Part shown: in pieces, positions 24,069 to 36,151 of the stretch
How positions within the stretch are numbered: position 1 is the first letter of the stretch
Layout: each line of letters starts with the position of its first letter
DNA from: Desarmillaria ectypa
Lineage: Eukaryota > Basidiomycota > Agaricomycetes > Agaricales > Physalacriaceae
Assembly (NCBI GenBank): GCA_030407005.1
Contig: JAUDYN010000008.1
Location: forward strand, 1,426,001 to 1,490,000
Length of the DNA: 64,000 nt
Direction: 5' to 3'
Program-made: the position numbers and the translations under genes
Notes under the pieces: model-generated
Told to the model about the DNA's origin: nothing
What the model saw: only the letters and a program-made list of their open reading frames with translations
Databases searched by the model: none

Positions 24069-25522
24069 TCAGTGTGGATTGTCCTGCACGGTGTCACCAC
24101 TGTCACTCATTGTCTCAACACGCACACCTCTTGATGAGCTTACGCTCCGTATGTCGCGTCCCTCATCGGCTAGTTCCCTATTCAGTAGCTCGCCCCGTCT
24201 GTCATTACCAGAACTGTCCCCTTCTTCTACAGCCTGGCCCATGAAGTCAGGCTTCCGCAGTGCTTTCCTGAAAGCATCCGCCATTATTGCTGCGTCTGCG
24301 CCGGAAAACGGACCTGCATCGCCAGCACTCCCTGACACCGTTGATGCCCCATCGGGTGATACAATGCTCGGAGCACGTTGCCCGTGCCCGACAGAACTCT
24401 GGGGTTCGCCCGCACCGGCGGCCAAGAGCGGCGAACCAGGAGAATTTCCCACTACATGCGCCATCATCGGTGATGAAGAGCCCATAGAGTTTCGGTTGGA
24501 TTCGAGTTCGGCGTTACGCCGGCGTATCCGTCGGAGGATGAAAAATGCGAGTATGCATGATGTGGCGATAGCAAGGAAGCCGAGAACGACTATGACAGCG
24601 ATAGCCCAGTGTGGGAAATTGGAGTCACTTGCACCAGACTGAACACTGCCACTGCCATTGCCATTGCTCCCAGTACCAGACTCAGCTGCAGATGATGTTG
24701 TTGATGTACTGGTGTATGAGGACGACGAGCTCGCGGACAAAGCTGTTGTTGTTGTTGATGATGATGATGATGTGGAGGACGTCGAAGACATTGCCGAAAG
24801 AACGGAGTCGGCATATGTCGTTTCTGCCATAAAATAAGGCGAGGAAAAGACAATCATAAGAATAAGAAACTCACGAACTGCAGTAAAATGAGTCTGCGTA
24901 AATTCCGAGCCATCCAACTCTGAGTCGTTCCGCGTAACAACCCAGTAAAAGGTATATGTTAGATTTGAGCCACTCCAATCTTCGCCCCCAGCACCAAACC
25001 ATGTGTCGTTCACCTGAGCAGTAAGGGAACCAGCTTGATTTCTGGGATTCGTTTGATTGGGAAAGAAGAGCAGCTGCTGTCTCGAGTCTGCGCGGAAAAG
25101 ATAGACATTGACTGAATTCGTTTGAGTGAATTCGGGTAGACCAGAGTTCCCTGAAAAAGACGGTGAGGTTGGATATATATGGACAGTGCTAAAAAAGAGA
25201 ACACGTACAGACGAATGTAGCCCATTGATGCTGAGGAAAAACGGAGTTTGCTGTAGGAAAACACGAAATGATGTCGTTGCCAGAGTTGACCTCGCAATTA
25301 TATTCGGCGGACTCTGAGAAAGATGGATCAGGGAACTGCGCGGGAAAGAACAAGGAGCAGGTATGACGACGTACGGACTGCATCCTGGTCAACGATCTGC
25401 CGAGCATTCAAGGCCATTAGTTCGTGTATCCGACGTCGTTTTGGTGCGCGAGAATGGGAAGAACCAGCATCAGCTGGAGTCTGGGTAGGCCAGGGCGAAT
25501 TTTCAGAGGGAGATGGAGACAT
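24069..25522 (-). CDS. Single-pass membrane protein with Ser/Thr-rich ectodomain (Mid2/wall-sensor-like layout)
   Basis: The spliced protein has an extracellular-type domain with VYLFRADSRQQLLFF, QVNDTWFGAGGEDW, YTFYWVVTRNDSELDGSE and several N-x-S/T sites. A Ser/Thr stalk with long Ser and Thr runs follows (about 24680-24800, encoded by simple repeats). One transmembrane helix, WAIAVIVVLGFLAIATSCIL (about 24555-24615), is followed by a basic stop-transfer RRIRRRN and a Ser/Gly-rich cytoplasmic tail ending in NPH. This layout recalls cell-wall stress sensors and related basidiomycete proteins, but I do not recognise the exact family. Introns lie at about 24832-24875, 25152-25209 and 25349-25395. 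The 5' end is unsure: the first ATG that fits (25522) gives no signal peptide, so a signal exon may be missing. Stop is TGA at 24069-24071. Confidence 0.65.
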
Positions 25523-26094
25523 TGAAGGGCAAAGTCTAGAGAAAAGCAAAGAATTACGAGGAAAAGTAGGATCTATATCGCATTATCCAGGGAGAAGGGG
25601 AGGAAAATGAGTACTTGCACTAGGCAAGAGGACGACGAGGACGACGAGCAGTGAAGAGTCCAAGACAGGTCACGAATGTTACGGCTCGTCACGACCGAGC
25701 CCTCACGCTCTCACGATGATACAATATTTACAATGACCCCGGTCACCCTCGCTTGCGTATGTAAGCGCATCCATTTTTATTTCACAGCGACAACCGCGAC
25801 ATCAGATGGACATGATTAATCCATGCCCATTGCCCAGTGCCCAGTTACTTCTACGTAGTACAATCCAAAGGTATCCAGTATTCATCCTACTCTATTCACT
25901 CAGCATCCTTGAATAGCATGGGAACGAACCTCGTGGTGCCCTCGATGCGGAACACATAACGAGCTAGGCTAAATTTGACAAATAAATGATATAAAATTTA
26001 ATTTAGGGGCTTCTAGCACGTGATCATACCGCGCTGGGTATGATGTCAATGTTCCCCCTTGCCTCCGTCCGCCACAACGCCAGTCAGGTTCACC
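25523..26094. promoter_or_regulatory. Divergent intergenic region
   Basis: About 570 bp lie between the chosen start codons of the membrane protein (-) and the possible Pex8 gene (+). It should contain both promoters. Part of it (about 25600-25690) may be coding exon of the membrane protein, since a hydrophobic frame is open there on the minus strand. No specific binding sites are called. Confidence 0.4.
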
Positions 26095-28180
26095 ATGTAC
26101 CGTAACCTCCTGGCCCATCTCTCAAGGCCGACGACCTCCCTGCCGTTCGAGACCATTCAGGCTGCCCTTGCTCATCATCTTGCTCATCTCTCGCCGCTGC
26201 CGACACCATTGGCAGCAACCGCTGTCTCGTCACCGCTCTTTCTTTCGCATCCACTCACGCTTGCCAAGCTCGACGCGCTCTCGACGGCTTTCCGACATGC
26301 GCTACATATCAAATTCGACCTGCTTAAACGCGATGCCGAACAAAGGTCCGCACTGGGCGCCGTCTTCTCGCGAGCCGTGAGAATCCGTCTCGCTTTGTGG
26401 GTCGATGCTCTTATTAAAGGCCTGCAAGGTGGGCAGCCCATCATGAGGCTCGCTTGTTCAACGGGCGTAATATTGGGGATCAATGATGTAAAACTTACAT
26501 CCCAGGGATTTGTCGAGAATGAAGTCGTGTTATCATTAGCCGAGGTTATGGATCTTTTCAAGTATGACACGTTCCCGCTTCCCTCACCGAGTGGTGCCGG
26601 CGAATGGGAGAAGGAGTTTCAACCTCAGGGAGATGGTGAGTGGATCTTTTCTTATGGTATTTCCTGACTCACTTCTTTCCTAGCAGACCTATTGTCCATC
26701 GCGCTAATACTTTCTTCGCACTCCCTGCCTCTGATCTCCGAAGAGAAGTTCAAAGCCCTCCCTTTGGAAATACTGTTACAGTTATTGACGGCAACTATAT
26801 CGACCGCTTTCCTTTCTGGCAAGTTCTTGTCCTCGCCGCCGGTATGTCTTTTCGCATATCTCTTTACCGCCAACACCCATGGGGAATGGAAAATCACTCT
26901 TACAATACTGTGAGGAACGCTTCTAGATGTCCCCAATCTTCTCATATATGGGCATTGGCGGTGCACGTCCTAACAATCATTCACCCCATTTTTAATTTAA
27001 GCAGCCCGAATCGCCGATAATGGCCTCTATCGCACCACTCTCAAAATTGTCGAGTCTCGCCCATTCGCTCCTTTTGGACTCGCGGCCGAAGGACGGTCTT
27101 GTGACCGCAAAAGCCACACTCACGACACTGCGTGAAATATGTGCCCACGTTGAAACGGGCTACCGAACATGTCAACAGCAACCCGAATCTATAGCATTGC
27201 CCTGGCTGATGCTCAAAACTCTCCTCTTCTCAACAATTATGGTCGCTGAATCCGTGCTATCTTCTGTCATATATGTGCCCCCAACTTCAACGACAACTTC
27301 CATTGCCCTGACGACCCTCTTCGCGCTCTCCCATCTAGCGTTCGTGATACAGAAGTTTGGTGGCATCACTGCCTCTGGAGATGGATTCAAGGAGTTGAAA
27401 AAGACGGTCTATCTTGCTTTGGACATTGTCGCTAGCCAGGGGGAAGGAGAGGGGGAGAGGTTTGTATATGAGCTACGAGATCGCAATACTAACTCCCAAG
27501 ATACAGCAGAGTTTGTCCTCGCGAAGAAAGCCTTTGTACTGGCGTGTGTGGAACAGTTGATTCCGGTGCTCAGTGCAAAGTGTATAGAGCAGGACGTATG
27601 GCCACTCTGCGAGTCTCACCTCTCCGCACCGAGCCATCGAGAAACCTACGAATCGGCACATTCAGTCGTGCTCGCTGTCTTGAACAATAATAAGGATGCC
27701 GTCAAACGCATGGTGCCATTCTACACGCGGTGTCTGCTTGACAATTCAGGCGACGGTGGCCTAGACACACATCAATTATGCTTGGCCTTCTCGACACTCG
27801 TCCGGTGCGCGTGTGAGAGTGGTGATTCTGCGCTGGGATGGTTCCCGGTTGATTCTCTTATCCGTGAGATCGAGCAGACTCGGGCAGATGAAAAAAGGGT
27901 GAAGAAACTGAGACTCGGTTTGATATCATGCGTGTCCGCTGTCCGAGGTGTGCCGATGCTTGAGAGGATTTTGGTGGAGGTTAGACGCGTTTTAGGTGAG
28001 AGTGCCGGGCCATCTATCAGTGCCAATGGCCGCATGGAGGAGGTCGAAAAGTTTGCAGAGGAGATTATTCATCGTGTGGGAGGTGTCGATGGTGAGAAGG
28101 AGTTTGTTATCCGGTGGTGGAGTGAGCATGGGGCAACTTTTGCCGTAGATAGGGAAGACACCGAGTTGGCGCGGTTATAA
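26095..28180 (+). CDS. All-helical protein with C-terminal ARL, possibly peroxin Pex8
   Basis: Three exons (26095-26635, 26684-26841, 27005-28180) join in frame into 624 residues, starting MYRNLLAHLSRPTTS and ending DTELARL. The sequence is Leu/Ala-rich and helical throughout, without a transmembrane segment or a catalytic motif. The final ARL fits the PTS1 consensus [SAC][KRH][LM]. Pex8, the intraperoxisomal peroxin that links the docking and RING complexes, is a helical protein of similar size that itself ends in a PTS1. That agreement in length, fold and tail is the only ground for the suggestion; the family is poorly conserved, so a general armadillo/HEAT-like protein is the alternative. 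Intron 2 (163 bp) is long for this genome, and no middle exon fits its phase. The stop is TAA at 28178-28180. Confidence 0.55.
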
Positions 28181-30316
28181 CCTCCGTACAGTATCTGTTA
28201 TCATGAGGGGCCTACCCCGGCTTTTTGCGGCTCCGTCGGTTTTCGGATAGAAACGTGTTTGATTTCGGCCGGAGCCGTCACCATGTCGACCTCGTCCAGC
28301 GATTGCCTCAAGTGAAGTTATTCTGCGTATGAGATCGTGTCGCAAGGCATTCCTTGAACCTTCAATGCTTCATACTTCATACTTCAAGCTCTTCATGCAT
28401 CATGCCTCTTCGTCGACCCGAATAAAGATCATATTCGCTGAGGTTGAGAATTGTTGGCTTGATGAAGGCAACGGCTCCGTCTCCTCCGCGGAACTATTGT
28501 TTACCATGAATGTGAGTGTCTTCTAGTCTCAGAATACACATACTTGTGATCTCAGCTGCCATCGAGCTCGGCTTAATTGGTCTCAATTGGTTTATCGCGT
28601 TCTCATGAACACCATTACGGATACAATGCTAAAATTGGGGTATTTCAGATGGCGGTACTGAACATGTTGAACAGTGGTCCATCTGAGAGTTGTTAACGAT
28701 CTTTGAGCGGGTCATATCTGGCGCTGCGATAACGTTGAGTGAGTGCCCGAGGCCGACAACATGTGTAAAGGTGTCTACATTCTTGTTCGTCAGACCCACA
28801 TGGGTTAGAGTCTAGTTGTAAGCATAACTTCCTGATTGTTTATGCCTACATATTAATGGGTACTATTATAGGTTATATCACGTCCCTCGGCTTAAGAGCG
28901 CTTGACCCTTGCTGGAGCTTGGCCCTGACACATCACAAGAGGCCTCAATGAACGCGATTCTACAAGTGATTCTACGACTCCTTGACCGCTTATACTCTCG
29001 TTACGAAGATACCGGCCACCGGTTCAATGCGAGAACGAAGTGCTTCACGTCACATCGATTTTCGATCTACCTTTGTAACTCACATAATGGCCCTGGTATG
29101 TATATCGGTGCGCTTCCCAAAATTTTCATGAACTAAGCGACAGTCGCCCATGCAATGTCATTCACGTTGAATGTTCTGTTCCCTAATTGCCTTTTCATGT
29201 GATGGCGTGCACTGACTCAAAAAGGTACTGATCTACACGGTCCGGGGATCTTGCGCTTGCGGAGATCTCGCATAACCTGTTGCGCTTCCGCACTGAGCGC
29301 CATTGCTTATTGCCACCTTACATATTAACTGACCTTGGGTAAACTGGTGCTTTATCACGGCGATGACTGCTGACACACTTGGCTGTATGCTGGATGCGTC
29401 CATGGCAAATGACGCAATCCTCATTGTTGAACGACTATTGGAACTACATAGATTGCGGAGCAAGAACGAGACGTCAATTGACTTCATCCCTGGATAATCC
29501 ATCGCAAGTTTATCTTGTCCCCAAGTCTCGGGTTCGGAACTATCCAGCTGCATATCGATATTCGTCGAAGGCTCGAAGCTCAATATCATTTGCAATTGCC
29601 ATGAGCACCCATGTACGTCTGATCATTTAGAGAAGCGTCTGATGCTTTTATGATCAATAGGCCGGATCCCCTTGCAGAAAAATTAATGTCACAACGCCAA
29701 CATAGGTTACCTACCTTGTTAACAAGTTTAATCCGGCGCTTCAGGGCAAGGAGTCTGGTGGACTTGAAGGCAATTCGAGCCCTGTTGCCATCGAACACTA
29801 ATATTTGCCTTTTTTATCAGACCCTTTAGCATCAGATACAAGAAGTATACGTATCCGACGGGCTCCGACTTAATATTGCCTGACAATCCAGCAATCGTTC
29901 CTAGCTTTTGGATCAGAAATGATTGAATGCCGGACCGGCTAAAATTCAAACGCCGGGTCTTGGCTACTAGAAGCCCGATAATGCCCATCAGTATTTCGAA
30001 ACTGTGACTGCATTCCGCTGGTATTTAGATCCAGACCAGAGCCTGCATCTCGCTGCATAGCTTCTTCCGTCAATCGGATTGAGTAGCCTGCAGGGGTAAA
30101 GATATCTGAGAAGTATATCCAACGGTGCTCGGATCCATTACAGAGAACCCACCTTACTACCAAACTCTCTCCAATCGTCCCTCGCATTGCAGGCCCTTAG
30201 CGCGATCCGGTACCTCCGATTCAAGCAAAAAGGATTAGAGGAGTCATATAAATCTCCTGTCGGCATCAATAACTCGTGTCGCCCTTTCTTCCTCTCCGTC
30301 ACTCCTGTTGTTATAT
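28181..30316. other. Long intergenic region with possible minus-strand gene remnant
   Basis: About 2.1 kb. The first 1 kb shows nothing. On the minus strand, open stretches follow each other at about 30187-29939, 29988-29728, 29798-29586 and 29595-29233 with peptide blocks such as SLVVRWVLCNGSEHRWIYF and KSIDVSFLLRNLCSSNSRST. They are in different frames and could be exons of an unrecognised gene or remains of one. I could not build a single convincing gene, so it is not called as a CDS. Confidence 0.35.
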
Positions 30317-33055
30317 ATGGCGTCGACAACGCTCTCGGAGACTCCCTTCACCATTCCTGATAATCTATATATCTCCCAGTTTATGTTGGACTGTCAACAT
30401 CCTCTACGACCCCAACGAGGTGATACGCCATGTTTTACAGACGATGATTCAGGTCAGATTGTCAGCTTCGACGAAGTGAGTGTCGTTACCGTTGTTGCCC
30501 ATCTTGTAATCTGCCCCTGACTGTTACTCAGGTTAAGCTCCGTACTCGACTATTGGCTGCCGCATTGAACACCAGGTATAACCTTTGTCAGTTTTCTGTT
30601 TGATGGCATTGTTTTCTGGACTGAACGTCACAAACTACGCGTAGCCGATAACGACGTCGGTAAGTTGATCCTCATGGATGCCATTCTGGAAGACGAACTT
30701 ACCAACCGTTGCTTGGTTTCCAGTTCTGATTTGTAGTCCCAATCATGTTGGTCAGTACCATTCGGCCTGTCCCTGTCGTTCAACACCAGCCATTGAGGCT
30801 AATACTTCAAACACTTAGACTACGCTGTTGCGACTTGGTCGGTTCATCAGATCGGCGGTGTTGTCACGTAAGGCTTCCGTTTCATTTTGGTAGAGTGCTG
30901 CATCGTTCTCAAGCAGTCCATATGTAGTCCGGCCAACCCTGGATTCACCCCGGAGGACCTATGCTATCAACTTCAGATCACCAAGGCTTCTTTCATCATA
31001 GTCCATTCAGCTGCAGTAATTACCGCACAAACAGCTGCTCGGAAATTCAACTTCCCCCCGACACGAATCATCTTACTTGACGATTGTGAACACTATGACT
31101 TATACAGCGTCCCTGAACTAATATCGGAGGCCTTGGCTAATCACTATTCGTTTTCTCCGAAGACTTTGAAGCCCGGAGAAGGCAGCACTAAATTGGCTCT
31201 ATTAATGCTCAGTAGTGGGACGACCGGGAAGCCGAAGGTGAAACGTCTATGTTCCTACGTGCCTATGGTGGCTGACGCAAAACGTTAGGCTGTTAAGATC
31301 CCACATCGCGCTATCATTGCTAATTTAGTTCAGCTAGCAATGCATCACCAAGTGTACACGTATCATAAAGGGCTGTCCCGAGGATTCAGATGCGGGAATA
31401 GTTTACTTGGAGGTATGCGAATATTACTCGCCCAGACTGTTCATATTGCTCACTAGCACCAGTGCTACCTTTCTTTCGTAAGAAGCGTATTGAATAAGAC
31501 GAAGTGCCTTGTCATTAACACCGCTTAGATATCGCTGGTTTTCTCCTATCTGTAAGCATGCATTTCATCCTGCCACTATGGGCTGAAACGCTGAAACGTT
31601 AACACGCAGATGCATTTCTCAGTGTTTTGTGGAGTAAGAAGACCGTGGTCCGCTCTTTATAGTGCTGAAACTAAGCAAATATTACAGATGTCCGTAATTG
31701 TCGTCGGCCGGTTTGATTTTGTCAATATGCTGCGAAGTATCGTTCGCTATCGTATAACTGATTTAGTGTTCGTCAACGTGTTCAGTCTCTCCTCGTCGCT
31801 AACAACCTTTTACAGAATAGTCCCTCCGCAAGCTGTTGCATTATGCAAGGTGCGAAAACTGGTCAGTATTTCATCCGTGCACCAAGTGCTGAGTCGCAGA
31901 AAAGCACCCAGCGACAAAATCTTACGATATGTCGAATGTAAAATGTGTAATCGTTGGCGCTGCTCCCATGACCAAGGAGATTAATGCCCTTCTTTTCGAC
32001 GCGTTTCCTTCTGCTCAAATCGGACAAGCATATGGTTAATTGTCCCCGAGATATCAAGAGTTTCTACTAATATGTTCATGTCAAGGTACCACCGAGACAC
32101 CTGCCGTGCTTGCCACAGTGCCATTTGAGCAACAGAGAGGTCCTGTCGGGAGTAAGGCGCTCTATTACATGACCCGGATCCTATTAACGATGTTTATCTC
32201 ACAGGCGCGGGAAAGCTCCTACCAGGTGTTGAAGCGCGCGTCGTGAAGTTTGACGGTACTTTTGCTCGACCTGGGGAGCCCGGAGAATTGGAAGTTCGAT
32301 GCCCCAATATGTCTCTCGGCTATCTGGACAACAAAGAAGCGTACGTGGAACCACCGCTTTGTATTCATTTCCCAGGATGAAATGTCAGATGAAGCACCCT
32401 CGAAACCTTCCGTGACGGGTATGTGAATCTATACGGTTATAAATCACTCAAATCATCAATTCTCCAGATGGCTACGTACAGGTGACGAAGTTATATTAAC
32501 GAAGGATCGTGAGGTGTATATCGTTGATCGCATAAAGGTGTGTCATCAATTCTCATCTCCTTGAATGTTGTTGATCAATAAAGCAGGAATTCATCAAAGT
32601 GAACGGGTATCAGGTCGCACCTGCGGAGCTGGAAGGCTGTCTATTAGACCATCCAGATGTGACTGAATCGTGTGTCATCGGTGTTCCTCATGGTTACTGT
32701 AGGTCTGGCTTTCTCTCCAGGATATCATATTTCACTGTCTTCATAGCTGGGGAAGTTCCGATGGCCTTTGTTGCGCTGTCGTCGGATGCGAACAACCGTA
32801 TTCGACAGAATCCATCTGCCTCCAGAGCTATCAAGCAATCCATACTACAGGTGAACTGTTCTTCGATATCCAACCGTGAGCACGAGTTTACGAGTCGTGG
32901 TATAGCATGTCACAAGAAACAAAGTCAGATATAAGCACCTCACGGATGTCAGATTCGTTCCGAGTATTCCCAAGACCGCCAGTGGCAAAATCCTAAGGAG
33001 GCAGTTTCGCGAGCAGTCCAAGACTCTATGTCATGCTCTTCCGGCGAAGTTATGA
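30317..33055 (+). CDS. Peroxisomal acyl-CoA synthetase, 4-coumarate:CoA ligase type, copy A (C-terminal AKL)
   Basis: The enzyme activates a carboxylic acid with ATP to an acyl-adenylate and then transfers it to CoA. The start MASTTLSETPFTIPDNLYIS is at 30317. Motifs in order are VVLICSPNHVDY, GGVVTPANPGFTPEDLCYQL, the P-loop-like LMLSSGTTGKPK (about 31205-31240), AVKIPHRAIIANL, LVIVPPQAVALCK, VIVGAAPMTKEI, IGQAYGTTETPA, the A5-A7 region GYLDNKEA and GWLRTGDE (about 32470), DRIKEFIKVNGYQVAPAELE, and the catalytic Lys in PKTASGKILRR (about 32970-33000). The C-terminus LPAKL is a canonical PTS1 signal, so the enzyme is likely in peroxisomes. More than ten introns of about 50 bp interrupt it. 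Substrate may be a medium or long fatty acid or an aromatic acid; the sequence does not decide. Copy B starts 200 bp after the stop, so this is a tandem duplication. Confidence 0.87.
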
Positions 33056-33254
33056 GTGAATTTCCAAGTGGGGAGGTTGTAACTTAATTTATGTTCAGTC
33101 GGACCGTGCGGGATGACATGTGAGGAAATATGTAATAATAAACGCCGTTCTCTTCAACGGCACGGGTTCAGATACTTTATCTAACAGAGGCTCATACACC
33201 GGAGATCAACACGACAACACTCTAGGTAGAGACCGACATCACGGAACTCAAATC

Positions 33255-35970
33255 ATGACTGAGATACGTACTCCTGTTAGATTACCTGCAGTTCCCGATA
33301 ATCTTTCCATTCCGCAATTTTTCCTTGACGTCCATCACCATGTAGCCAGGCCAATAGAGAAGGAGGGAACACCGTGGTTGATCGAAGATACCAGTGGACA
33401 GACGACGTATTTGGAAGAGGTAAGTGCACAAATCGGATGCACTACTTACACGATGATGTTTGTTTATTAGGTCCGCTCACGCACGAGAGCTTTGGCTAAT
33501 GGATTGAAGCGTCAATACTGTATTGGTACGACAAAAGTTTCCGATCCTTGTCATTCGGCTCATCAAATAAATCATATCCATCTAAAGGCGAGGATGATGT
33601 TGGTACGGCAATCTTTTCCGTCTTTGAGGATTGTGCTGTATTCAATATCGTGGTAGTGCTTATCTTCAGTCCCAACCATATCGGTATGCCCCTCTCGATT
33701 CTTGTATGATAATGTATTGAGAAACTCGCTGTTAAAGATTACCCTATGGTCATATGGGCCGTTCACAGAATTGGTGGTATAATATCTGGGGCTAATCCTG
33801 ACTACACCGTCCAAGAGCTAAAATACCAACTCGAGATCAGCGGAGCAGTCCTTATCGTCACACATTCGGGTGCACTTGACATTGCAGTATCAGCAGCTGA
33901 GGCTAATGGTGGAGCCCTACTCAACCGGATCGTGCTGCTAAGCGCGCGCACTCAATCCAACCCCACTAATTCCTCTTATGTCACTTTGGACGAGTTAGTG
34001 GCGCTGTGCGTATCAAAGACACTTACCTACATTGAACCCAAGATAAACGGAAAGACAAAACTTGCTTTTCTGAGTTTCTCCTCAGGTACAAATTTCGCCA
34101 GTTTTTCTTTTTCGGTGGCGTTTACTGCCTTTGTTTCTAAACCTCTACAGGCACAACGGGAAAACCCAAGGTCGGGCATGATCATGATGCGAGATCAAAG
34201 CGGTGGATATTGACCTTCCAGTACCTAGGCCGTCGCAATACCACATTTTTCGGTGATAACGAACGTTATACAAATGGCTGTCCATAACAGAGCTAACGAG
34301 GAATACACCTCATGGGAGGATAGGAGATACAGACCGGGTGATATTGCAATGTGTGGTGAGTGTCAATATCTTTAAATGTAGAGTATGGGCCCCCACGTTT
34401 CGCACATTCTCTTAGTGCTCCCGTTATACCGTAAGTGCTGAGTCAACCGCGTTTCATGCTTTTTCACTTTGGGACAGATATTTATGGCTTGGTGTTGAAT
34501 GTAAGGTTCGATGGTCATCCTGCGCTCGTCTGACATCGTTCAACTAGCTGCATTTCATCTTGTTTTGTGGAGTAAGCGGGGCCAATAATCTTATTAGAAT
34601 TTAACTCCTCGGACTGACGACATACCATTGCAGATGTCTATGGTGATCGTTCCAAAATACAACTTCATTGGGATGTTGGACAGTATCATTCGTCATCGTG
34701 TAACACATCTAATGTAAGAGTTTCCTCCCCGGGTACTAAATGGCGCCGGCACATAATTTTTCCCCTAGGCTTGTTCCGCCACAAGTTGTTCTGTTATGCA
34801 AAGTTAGCCATGAAGTTCTCACAGAATGATCTTCGCTTACGAATTCTATCTCAGCATCCCGTGGTAAAACAATACAAAGCGAAACTACAAGTGGTTAGAA
34901 TGATTATGGTTGGAGCAGCACCCCTATCGGGGGAAGTGAATCAACAGTTATTCCAACTGCTCCCCGATGCCCATATTGGCCAGTCATATGGTACTTACTC
35001 TTTGTTCCAACGTGTATACACCATCAACAGATCATCAGGCATGACCGAGATTTGTACAGCAGCCTCCTCATGGCCAGTTACTCGTAAACGCGGAACATCC
35101 GGAAGTAAGGCATCCCATAATCATGCCGTCATGTTGTTCATAAAATTTTCAGGCGGAGGGCAGTTACTTCCTGGAGTGGTGGCGAAGGTAGTAAAATCGG
35201 ATGGTTCTTTCGCCAATTACGACGAGCCGGGCGAGTTGGTCATTTGGTCGCCGTCGAACGCGCTGCGGTACCAGAGTGATGCACAGGCGTGAGTATGGTT
35301 CAACTAGATCCGCTTTGTAGAAGCTAAATAAAGCCATGAATCAGATCCAAGGACACATTTATCGATGGGTGGATACGCACCGGCGATGAAGTGAAATTTG
35401 ATAAAAATGCCGAGCTCTGGATTCTTGATCGTGTGAAGGTGTGCTGCAATATGCCTGGTCTGGGACGTCCACTCCAGACTCCGGGATTGATGTCTTTTGC
35501 AGGAGATTATGAAAGTCAGAGGCTTTCAAGTAGCGCCGGCAGAGCTCGAAGGGTGCATTCTAGATCATCCAGATGTCTCCGATGCTTGCGTCGTAGGGAT
35601 TCCGGACGAATACAGTCCGTCTTCTGCTCTCTGCTATGGTTCTATGTGACTAATGTCCTCTGTAGGCGGAGAAGTACCGCTCGCATTTATCGTCCTAACA
35701 GAAGAGGCAAGTTCCAAAGTTCTAGAACGAGGCCCACAGATCAAGGATTCTATAATCAAGGTATTTTTCCCTGCCATTTCTTTTTCGCGAAGGTTTGAGA
35801 CTTAACCCTGTCGCTCAAAGCATGTCACCTCAAATAAAGTCAACTACAAACATCTCAAGGGTGGAGTTGAATTCATTTCGGCGATACCAAAGAATCCCAG
35901 TGGAAAGCTGCTCAGACGTGTGCTACGTCAGCATGCCATGTCACTGAGAAAGAGAGAAGCCAAGATGTAA
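33255..35970 (+). CDS. Peroxisomal acyl-CoA synthetase, 4-coumarate:CoA ligase type, copy B (C-terminal AKM)
   Basis: This is the tandem paralogue of copy A, starting MTEIRTPVRLPAVPDNLSIP. It keeps DDVVLIFSPNHIDYPMVIWA, GGIISGANPDYTVQELKYQL, LAFLSFSSG joined across an intron to TTGKPK (the intron cuts the ATP-binding motif), VLPLYHIYGLV, VRMIMVGAAPLSGEVNQQLF, IGQSYG joined to MTEICTA, GWIRTGDEV, DRVKEIMKVRGFQVAPAELE and the catalytic Lys in PKNPSGKLLRR (about 35895). The C-terminus REAKM fits the PTS1 consensus. The SSG|TTGKPK intron is absent in copy A, so intron content has diverged since the duplication. The enzyme is probably peroxisomal and active; the substrate is unknown. An expressed pair could differ in chain-length preference. 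No premature stop was found once introns are removed. Stop is TAA at 35968-35970. Confidence 0.87.
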
Positions 35971-36151
35971 TGCTGCATACCTCCAATAAGTCCAACCGCG
36001 GTCCATTCGTTATTTACATTTGAAGACCCAACGAAGGACATCGGTCTCTGCTACATAAGAATACATTTGAACCTAGTTGATATAAATCCCGCATGAGTAC
36101 GTTGTGCAGTGAACGAGAGCTGTAAAATAAACATGTAATACAGGCCTGGAC

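Noticed and set aside
24720..24785. Trinucleotide repeats as a microsatellite element
   Set aside because: They encode the Ser/Thr-rich stalk of the membrane protein and are explained by coding low complexity.
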